Assembly: GCA_027605045.1 (NCBI GenBank)
Contig: JAQFWX010000003.1
Location: 1,426,001 to 1,490,000, forward strand
Length of the DNA: 64,000 bases
Direction: 5' to 3'
Source: Phallus indusiatus
Lineage: Eukaryota > Basidiomycota > Agaricomycetes > Phallales > Phallaceae
In this document: positions 55,116 to 64,000 of the stretch, one piece after another
Numbering within the stretch: position 1 is the first letter of the stretch
Layout of the letters: each line of letters opens with the position of its first letter
Translations under genes and position numbers: made by a program
The notes under the pieces: model-generated
The model's input: only the letters and a program-made list of their open reading frames with translations
What the model was told of the DNA's origin: nothing
The model's database searches: none

Positions 55116-58100
55116 AACTTTCAGATATCTCGCGGTAACAGTACTGCTGACGTCGACATACACAGCACATAACTCGCATGAGTCACATCTGGTAAGAAGT
55201 CGAGAATGTCGCCAATTTTCATTCATACTGCAAGCCCTAGTACTGGCTTTTACTCGGGTTTCTGGCTTAAATATTAAACGATGCTATTAAATCTAAGACA
55301 TGACATGTTAATAAATTCTTTTCAAAAAGGTCATTTATACAGTTGCAAATACCCTATAATGCTCTTAGATGAAGCCTTCGAAAACTTTTGGAGCCAGATA
55401 TATCCGGGATTTGGAGCTATGCGACATGAGTCGTAAACATCGCAGCGATGCAATGGCCAATAATACGGTAGTCGCCATACGGATATAGGGAAACAAGGTA
55501 ACCGACATTTTCGGTCCAGATATTTATCGCTTTCCGTGTCCATGAAAATCTCGAAAACGATCCGTTCCCATGTGTTTTTGGAATGATTGGTCAGCCCGAC
55601 GCCGTTGATTCGCCCATCGGTTAAGCCAATTGCTTTTAATTTTTGCCACCACCTTCAACACCACTGGTTCCAACATATCTCTGGGCCGTGTCGACGAAGG
55701 TCTAATTAAAGATTCGAAGCTGTAATTACTCCAGTCTCCATTTTCCGGCGTCGCCCAAGCTCCTCTACTACCTGCTTTGCCAACACGTGCTCCACGTCGC
55801 CCAACAAGAAGAATCGACTTCTAGTCTGATACGATGTCACAGATCCCTCAGTTGGCCATTGCATCCGTTGTTTTTTTTCTTCTTACGATCAGACCTAATA
55901 TCTGGTCGTAGGAGTTGCAATGTCCTAGACATTGGCCTTAACGAAGGCTATACCGTACCCCGACACCTGATCATCATTGCTCAGCATCGATGGTATTTTT
56001 CTTCTTGAAACTATCTTGGCGCTATATCGGAAATTAGGAGATAGATTAAGAAGTCGTGGCCTCGAGGCAGCATGACTTGTATGTTTTTTGTAACATCCAA
56101 GGCTTTTTCATTTGAACAAGTAACAAGTAATGGCGGGCACTCCTCCCTTTTCTTTCCAAGCGGAGCGGTTTGCAAGGTACAAGATTCTCCTATTTCATTT
56201 CACATACGGTTCCAATTAATCAATGATGCGACTAGATCTGGTTTGTGTCCGGAGTTGATTTTTGTGTTATATAATTACTTGACAGTCTACCCGCCTAAAC
56301 AAAATCACACGCGTAATATTCGGCCATATGGACATGCCAGTTATCCGCAACTGAGGTCCTATCTTGGTTTGCGAGACCATACTTTTACTATACAAAGTTT
56401 AGCAGCTGGTAAGACCGGACCAGAGCTCCAATGCTCCTTTTAACTCATCCTTATAAACATTCCTTACAGATCGTGAATTTGGTTATCATAATTAACTGTG
56501 GCGCCGTCAAAATACTAATATCAGTCCTGGCGTAGTTCAAATCAAACCATCCTCAACATTTCATCGTATCGCTGACATCAAAGATTTTGCCAATTTACAT
56601 CTTATATGTCTATGAGGGAACACTTATCCGACCTTTCGAACCAGGATTGGAGGAGGACGTAGACAACACGCCAAAGTGGCTTGACGGATCGAGAAGTCTT
56701 CTCGACATTTTGCGCAACACTCGGAATTTCACACCAAGTAAGTACGTGCTTCTATTGGTTTGTGCCGGCGCATACGTCTTCCGGATGATTACTCTTCCAC
56801 CACTTTTTCGTCAGCAAACTTTGGCTGTGAGCGTGATAAGAAGCGCAACCAACAAAGCTGATTACAGCAATCCCTTGGTGACAATTCAATTCTTCTCCTA
56901 GATGCTTCTTGCTTTGTTGCATAGATCACATCTTTGTAAACAACTTATCATCATCAAGTCAATGGCTATTTCCGTAGTCTATTAAGACCGGTGTTTCATT
57001 TCAATGCATTCGGGTACAGTGCACAATTTGCCTGACCAAGGAACCCCCCGTTATTGTGACACATTTTAACCCCAACAACAGTGGGGTACGCTGTAGAAAC
57101 CTCAGGTAGGCATTGATTCGGATCAATAGTCCTAGTCATCAATGGCGTAAAAACAGTCTCTTGATCTACTCGACGCCTATATCACTACGATCTCCAAACT
57201 ACTGGCATTTCACAACCATCAAGCGGCTATAGGATGCCTTGATCGTCACTTCAGTATTGACCACTTTGTTCGAGAAACTTGAAGATTTTTTTTTGGTATG
57301 GTGCACTTCGGATGGATCCACGCCGAATACGGCCCTTTCGCATCACTGATAATTTGAAGGTTCATAATCATCCGTGTTGTACAAGGCATAGGATTTGACT
57401 ACAGCAAACCTTTGGTGTAGTGAATTGATTGAAAAGATCCCGCAAAAGATGCATGCATTCTTTCGAAAACGGCGAATACCCAACGGTTATGATACTTCTG
57501 TTCTCAAAAGAATTTGCAATGTACTCGCCCATTCGTCGGGAATACCTTCTTCTGCAACAGATGAATGATGAAATAATACAACACCATTTCAATATGAACC
57601 CAAAATTAGAAGATCATAGCACCGAGCTAGCGGCGCTCTTCCGCACGCGGGGCCACGAGCATTGAGCCAGGGGTATGTAAGTGGTTCAACGGAAGAACTC
57701 TTAGCAGAAGATGCCATTCCCCATTTTAGGCAGAATCTTCAGGAGCCCTCCAGAGCGCAGATGCTCCTTATGGATATTCCGAGTCGGACAAATATTTCCT
57801 CGATCAAGGCAACTCCCGTGGGTAAAATACATGGTATGCGCATGCTGCTAGATGCTACTATGTTGGCGGCCAAGGTTTGTTAGCTGCTCAACTACTACCG
57901 TTTCGATCGAAACGAGAGCAGGACATAATTGGCCTCATTTATCTAATCACCGTCATGCCATATACGGAGAAATCCTTTCAGCCGACTATCGCAAGAAATG
58001 TCTACTCAGACTGTAACGCCGCTATAGTGCGCATCGTCCTTTTAGTAGTACATATACAGTATCATATCCGTTAACTTGCGTCTCACGCTAGTGTTTGGCA

Positions 58101-59251
58101 GGTTTGACTGTCGATGAAAATCCATACATTTGATATCGACTACTAACAGCGGAGGCCCGGGAGCTTAAAGTTAGCCCGTTTTCCGAGTTCATCTATGCGT
58201 TTGAAGGCCTCGATATACCACTAAGCGGGCTTGCTGTTGCTGTCTTTGAAGAAGGCTATGGAGTTTACCGGCCGAGTCTAGGGAATCAACAAACCTCGGT
58301 TGACCTTCGCCATCAAGTCTACTAATAAGATGATTTCAAATCCACAGGCTGGCTTGTAGGGAAAGACAGACGGAGTCTCTCGCGAAGTTTATTTTTACCC
58401 CGTATCAAACATTAAAAAATCCAATAGTATCTCTTTATCTGTTATGCGCACTTTGGGATTGATGTCTGGGTCCGGTGTGTGCACGCGAAGGCGATACAAT
58501 GAGATACAAAGAATGGCACTTACCAATATGCCATCAATTAGTTTGTCGGTTTTCTTTCACAACTTCAACACTTGAATCTACGATCTATAACTTATCTTAG
58601 ACTCTTGCGTGCTAGTGGAAACGAATGGGGGATTGTCGCTGACGATGATGTCCCTCATTACTACGGGACAATTCGGGTGGTCCGACGTCACTCCACATGA
58701 GGCTTCTGGATTGGAATTTTACGGCCAACAATGCCTAAACGTACGGAGATAAACAATTAATAAATCCATCTGTCATGGTCACGACTTGCTTCGAGATGGC
58801 TGGTTCGGACCGTACCAGGTCATACGGAACAGTGTTTAGGGTTATCCAAGGATGTGTTAATGGTCATAGACCGTACCTCCAGGGTTCTCCGAACCCTACT
58901 GAATATCACATGGTATCTCAATCTAGCACTTGGACGTTCAAGCCTCAAAGGAGGGATGTCGGATGAGATTTCGGGTTCAAGAAAGGAAGACGGGGGATAT
59001 ACAGAAGATGGCGACTTTTACGTATAAGCCAAAAAAGGAACTTTCAACAGCAGCAACGATCAGACTGACGGATCCGATTCAGCTGGGGGAGGAGTGCGTG
59101 CCTGAGCATTCAAACTACAGGTTATGGAATACTCGGCAGAATCCATTGACATTTCAAGCTTCAAGCTCGGCTCCTTGGTGTACACGAAGTATTCCATACA
59201 TCGGACCATTGTTACCTGCCCTGCCCTTCCTTCTCCTTGCATACCTCGTCA
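55116..59251. other. Relic-rich, gene-poor stretch
   Basis: Four kilobases with no intact gene recognised. Scattered coding-like scraps on the plus strand: 56590-56760 (DNTPKWLDGSRSLLDILRNT), 57520-57660 (RREYLLLQQMNDEIIQHHF) and 57665-57885 (GSTEELLAEDAIPHFRQNL, MLLMDIPSRTNISSIKATP, KIHGMRMLLDATMLAAK). An EGYTV...LIIIAQH stretch near 55930-55990 faintly recalls an FAD-binding segment of D-amino-acid oxidases, but this is weak. The scraps are separated by stops and lack splice structure, so I read the region as decayed genes. Confidence 0.45.
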
Positions 59252-61511
59252 TTATAGTAGATACTTGGTACGCTTTTCAGGCGTGTGATCAAAGGGACTG
59301 ATTTTCCGCGGCCGCTTATAAACCGGCTCAGGCACATCTGGTTGGTTAATCGTAAACCCCCCCGGTATAAATCCAGCAGAAAAAGATACGGAGTCGGATT
59401 ACGTTGAGAAAACGCAGATCCAGATAAGATTTCGGAAAAATTTCGAGAGGATGAATTGAATGTGGGGCAAAGCATCAACATGTGGGAGAAATAAAAAACC
59501 CCTTTAGCATGAGATTTTCCAACCTCGCAACGAGGCCAATAAAAGTACTTACGGAGGACATTATTATAAACATCCGAAACATCTTCATCCCAAACTTGGC
59601 GCCACATGTGAGCTCCACCACCAGGGCCGAGGGCAAGCCCCCACTGCGCGGCAAACTCCCGTAAATTGAAACCTATTCTCTGTTCATCTTTGAATACCGG
59701 TATATCTAGATGCTCTTCCGGATTGAGGTGTGGGAGTAAAAGCACGACATAGCGGTGGTACGGGGTTCCTCGCTGCGGATGTGGAGGGATATACGGCGTA
59801 TCCCTGGCGCTATGGGCCGTAACACCCAGCGCGATCTCATTGCTGGTTTTTCCATGGTTGCCGGATTGTAGACCAGCTTCTTCTACCGATTCTTTCGCAA
59901 GTTTCCCATCAGATGGACTGATTTTAATGTTGCGATATGATGCCGAGAGGGGAATATTAGGTCTAGAAACAACGAATGTCAGTCCCGGCGTTTAATTTCA
60001 TTTTCGTCGAACTTGGCTATGGTCAAGGCTTAGCCGTGCGAGCACCTTGGCTGCACCAAAGATATGATTGACGAGATGATAACTCACTTCAACCAATGTA
60101 GGTATGTCTGAAACGACCTCGACTCTTCATGAGGAACATCTGATAGAAAAGGAATATAATATCCTCAATTTGCTTGCTCTGCGCAGCGAGAGGGTGAAAC
60201 ACGAGCTTACCAGGATCTAGCATGATCATTGTGTATAGCCGAACGTCAGTGTGAAAGGCTGTAGCTGCAACACGAGGCATGTCTCGCGTCTACCTCGGAT
60301 TAATCAGAAGAAATAGGTCGAGTGCATAAACAACGTATGCAAGTCATAAGACCAGAGATGCAGCCAAAATGGTATGAAATTGAAAAAAACGAAGGTTTCC
60401 CAAAAAAACGAGGAAGACCGCAATCGGAAAAAGGTTATCAGATTGATAAGTCCGTGCGGGGGAGTTGGGGAAAAGGTGTGGGGGGAGGAGAATGAAAGAA
60501 GAAAGGGGAGGAATCGATGATCAGACAAATTACACAAAAATAACAAAGGGCTGCAGGGAAGACATACCTGTTTTGAGGTGAGGAATCTTCCCGGCTCAAT
60601 CGTATACCATCCGGATTTTTCCCGCCTTCGCTGGCTCAACGTGCGATGTCCAGTTGTCCAAGGGAATTGGACACGTAAATCGATCGTAGGGTGCAGCTCT
60701 GGTATGAGATCAGGTACGACGTGCATTTGGTAGATTCGTTCCATCTATAGGATTCATGTCAGATGTTCGTTAGATTTGAGTCTCAAGAGACTTATCAGTC
60801 GATAACTCCAAAGAAGTTACCGGAAAGGTAGGACCGTACGCACCAATAAATCGAGCATCCCATCCTTTCTCCATTTTTGTTCTGTTAGGTGCCGGTATAC
60901 GGGTTCTTGAAAGGGGTCTGTGAGTGGAGAACATTGATTTAGCAATGATATTAAGAATATGTAAACCGAGAACGGACATCTTCCCATTTTGAAAGCAAAC
61001 CTAACTTCGGGCAAATTAATTCTGCTTTGGATCTGCAGTATCTCCAACTTTTTACGCAGCTCGTGAATTTCAACATTATTTGAAGGAGAATCATTTTCTC
61101 CTTTCAATTCCGCCTCCTTTGATTTTATAATAGATGCAAGCTCTTTAACTTCACGTTTAAGATTCCGGGCGTCGGTGCGGATATATTTGAGAGCCTCGTC
61201 ATAAGCTGGTATTTTTCCTGGGGGAATCGGAGATTTCCATACGCTCCGCGAACCCGGTTTTGGCTTTCGCGCAAAGGAAGGTGTTTTCAATTTTGGGGGC
61301 AATACAGGAATGCTCTGCGGTCGGGAGAGGTACCTTGAGACTGTTCGTCTACTTCGGCGGGAGGTGCATTTGAAGTGCTTGGAGTCGTATAGAACCGATG
61401 TAAACGAGAAACGTAAAGGGAAGAAGGTACAGACGACGATAAAAGGTGGTTGATATTTGTACTTTTGGAAGATTTACGAGAAAGCGGAAACGAAAGTGAG
61501 CGGCTGTACAT
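59252..61511 (-). CDS. MRPL35: Mitochondrial large-subunit ribosomal protein mL38 (MRPL35), PEBP fold
   Basis: ATG at 61511 opens an Arg/Ser-rich mitochondrial presequence (MYSRSLSFPLSRKSSKS; RLHRFYTTPS). Then SVWKSPIPPGKIPAYDEALK, a coiled-coil-like Lys/Glu stretch, and INLPEVRFAFKMG. The PEBP-fold exons follow: ERIYQMHVVPDLIPELHPTI, VRLYTMIMLDP, HPQRGTPYHRYVVLLLPHLN, FNLREFAAQWGLALGPGGGA, MWRQVWDEDVSDVYNNVL. The last exon, after a 210-nt intron, gives HVPEPVYKRPRKISPFDHTP and ends KRTKYLL, TAA 59252-59254. This arrangement is that of fungal mL38, a PEBP-derived structural protein of the mitoribosome. Between AEVDEQSQ and SIPVLPPKLK (61300-61345) the frame changes; a GTAGACG...CGCAG intron would be only 38 nt, so a tiny intron or an indel is present. 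About 460 residues. Confidence 0.88.
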
Positions 61512-64000
61512 CTCAAAGTCTAATAGCTCCCTGTAAGAAAAGATTATTCGCTTTCTCCATAAACAACACCCCACTTGCTTTCTTTACCTTCGGCAGCTCT
61601 CAAATTTGTTGACCTTTTGCTGATTATGGACGAGCTCGGATCGACGGAACGTATCGTCGAATTTTTTTGGCGGCCTCACCGTCACAAGGGCCGTTTTGAC
61701 GCCCGTTATGATGGCACGTGAGTGTGACACCACAAGGTTGAACTGACTCGGAAGATTTACACACACAAGTCTCGACCTCGACGAAACAATTTATGTTTAT
61801 TAAGAACCAAGGAACAAGAAGATAACGACGATATAATTCTTTAAAAGTGAGCACTAAACTCGTTTTAAACATTTTCCAGGCGAGAAATTCCTAAAAGATG
61901 TTTCCCAATATTAGAACGTCCTGAATCTTGTTTATGCGCCAATCAAATATCGTCGAGCATATGCTTTGAGAATCCACGAGTTTCTGGACAACCATGACGA
62001 TGCGATAGGTTGCTGATCGGATCACATCATCAAGTCAAGTTACCAGAATATGTCTTAAAGCCTGGGAGGGACTTCAAGTCAGGTCCGAATGATCTCTGCT
62101 TCTTTCTTCTGTAACTTCGTACGTTTTCTCACCCACTGACACAATGCAGAGCATAAGATGCCTTACCTATTGATATGCGGACGGATCTACGGATATCAAG
62201 TACCGGATATTGAACTTTTATGTTAAGTATAAGTTTGACTCGATTACCATCGTGATCAAGTATAACCATCAAGCGAATCAGTAATCAAAGTACATAGCAC
62301 AGTGCTAAATTGAACGGAACTCGGACCATGTTGAAGAAGCTCTTATTGAGGTACAGCTATATGTGAGGCATATGCTCAATGTTTAGCAATCGGAGAGTCA
62401 TGGATAAGACTTGTAACATGACTTAGGAAAACCGGTCCAGGCCACTGCACTCGGCGCGAACTCGGAGTGGATACAATCCACTGATTGGCAGTGTGGCGCA
62501 CTCCGTCACGGAATCTGAGTCAGATCCGGGATGGATGTGATCCCGGAGTTTCTGACCATTAATCAGCAACATTAACAGGAAAAGCTGTGGATCCCATCTT
62601 AACTCGAGAGTGGAGGAACGATTGGCTAGTTTACTAAGTCTCATCTTGACGTTATCTCGGAACTTGTGAACGGCATCGAGAGAAGCATCGAGAAATTCAA
62701 CCCAAATGAGTATTCTTATCACTCGCAATGATCTCTTCTTATTTTGAACTATTACTCCAGCTGAAACATTCACCGTTGGGCACAAGCGCTAGAATTACGC
62801 TGGAGCGCATGAAAGTGTAAGTATATGCGGCGACGAGCGCTGACACGGGATCCCGTCAATCCGTGGCCGTTGATGCCGATTCGCTGCAATGTACGCCCAA
62901 GATTGGTTAACGTGCCCTCAAACTTTCGTTGCTTGGCCCGATCTAGGAAAACCGAGTGACAAGTGGCGTTTTTGTCAGCCGCTCACTGTCAGGTCAGGAC
63001 GGATGGAAGTTTTTTGAGAAGTAAAACTTTGAACCTTTATCGCAAGGTGGCGAAAAAAGAATTCAGGAAGGGCGGTGGCTTCGCGTCAAAAAGGTTAACG
63101 GGCGATTAACGGCAAGAAGAAAAGGGAGCGAGTTAGACGCGGGGATAAACGCGGGGGGGTTAAGCGTTAGGAGACCGCTTCATGAAACTGTTCCAGTTCC
63201 ATGTTCTCGAAGCAACTTGCTATATGCGCAAGTGATGGTCTTTTGACGGAACCGCTGACGCTTGAAGTTGAAGCCTAACGCCTCATCAACTATTCATGCA
63301 GTGAGCTTGACGCTCTGCTGCGTGCGTGCAAGATGGGCGTAAAACTAGAATGGACTTCATCGGTGGATTTCAACTGCTAATTAACCTTTCATTATCGCAT
63401 TGAATGACAGAGCGTAATATGCCGAATCAAGTGAAGCCTTTGAATCCACAGATATGGTTTTGCGTTTCATTTCCAAGAGAAGGAACTTTCTGTATAACCG
63501 CCCCTTCCCCCTCGCTTCGAAACCCAAGATCTTCGAGTTAACTAAAAAAAATTCTCTCAGTCCTACTACGGAAAATTAGCGTTTGGTGTTTGAAAGGTGG
63601 CTTCGAAATTCCTTCGAAGTGTGTTGCGAAGATCAAAAAGACCAGCTTGGCAAAGGCGAAGAAAAACGGAATAGTAAAATGCGAGTGACAAGAGTAAAAG
63701 GGTGGTGGACGGGACTCGACAGATTTGGAATTTCTCTGACATACTTTACATCGACTAGATCGACTATCATTGAAGAGGTTATAGGAGGTTACGCTGACAC
63801 CGTGAGGGGACGGAGTGACGGAGTTAGGTGTTACGGGCGTATATATGGGGTATAGTGTAACGTTTTATTATTATTCTGGTCTCGCTTGAAGCTCGTCCTT
63901 GTTTTTTTTAATGTTTTATAGATCTGGCGCTATATACATAGCCTATACAGCCTTTCACATGTATTGGCTGGGTGGCGGGGTTACAACAACCATACATAGG
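61512..64000. other. No gene supported to the window end
   Basis: 2.5 kb following the mL38 start codon. Open frames (for example 62423-62785 minus and 63583-63855 plus) lack a recognisable protein, splice-site context or start context. It contains the mL38 promoter and otherwise nothing I can name. Confidence 0.4.

Noticed and set aside
62423..62785. 120-residue minus-strand frame
   Set aside because: No recognisable family, no splice context and codon choice not distinguishable from the surrounding noncoding DNA.
63583..63855. 90-residue plus-strand frame near the window end
   Set aside because: Low-complexity charged peptide without a family match; no promoter or splice signals.
1..64000. 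CRISPR array, rRNA, prophage or biosynthetic cluster
   Set aside because: The window is eukaryotic; no regularly spaced repeats, rRNA signatures or PKS/NRPS/terpene core genes were seen.

Overview
The window is nuclear DNA from a filamentous basidiomycete, most likely an Agaricomycete. Almost every gene is cut by many short (about 50-60 nt) GT-AG introns with fungal donors (GTAAGT, GTACGT, GTGAGT). The gene content also fits: a WSC-domain glyoxal oxidase, a secreted Asn/Ala-rich protein of a family common in mushrooms, an OPT transporter, a small DUF7704-type membrane protein and a Ran-BPM-type GID/CTLH protein. I saw no CRISPR array, rRNA, tRNA or intact transposon.

Layout. The first 48 kb is compact and mostly housekeeping. 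In order: glycogen phosphorylase (-), OPT oligopeptide transporter (-), TauD-type dioxygenase (+), a tricalbin-like SMP/C2 membrane-contact protein (-), NPL4 (-), a SERF/4F5 mini-protein (+), a DUF7704-type membrane protein (-), a rhodanese/tyrosine-phosphatase fusion (-), SRP68 (-) head-to-head with GET3 (+), a four-WSC glyoxal oxidase (+), an acidic/Ser-rich unknown (-), chorismate synthase (-) head-to-head with a SAP30-like Sin3-binding protein (+), a secreted repeat protein (+), a Ser/Thr kinase (+) and a SPRY-LisH-CTLH (RanBPM-like) protein (-).

From about 48 to 59 kb the character changes to a gene-poor accessory island. It holds two diverged copies of a large trypsin-like-fold gene, two copies of a second duplicated segment, and fragments of a methyltransferase and of dolichol-phosphate mannosyltransferase (DPM1), nearly all with frameshifts or truncations. 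A normal gene, the PEBP-fold mitochondrial ribosomal protein mL38, follows at 59.3-61.5 kb. The last 2.5 kb shows nothing I can support.

How the genes work together. There is no biosynthetic cluster. The functional juxtapositions are two divergent pairs: SRP68 with GET3 (co-translational and post-translational ER targeting from one 185-bp spacer) and chorismate synthase with a chromatin co-repressor subunit (151-bp spacer carrying bZIP-like sites). Three otherwise conserved genes (SRP68, RanBPM-like, mL38) each show a one-frame jump with no comfortable intron. This may reflect unannotated short introns or assembly indels, and it means the frameshifts in protease-like copy 1 need checking before that copy is called dead.
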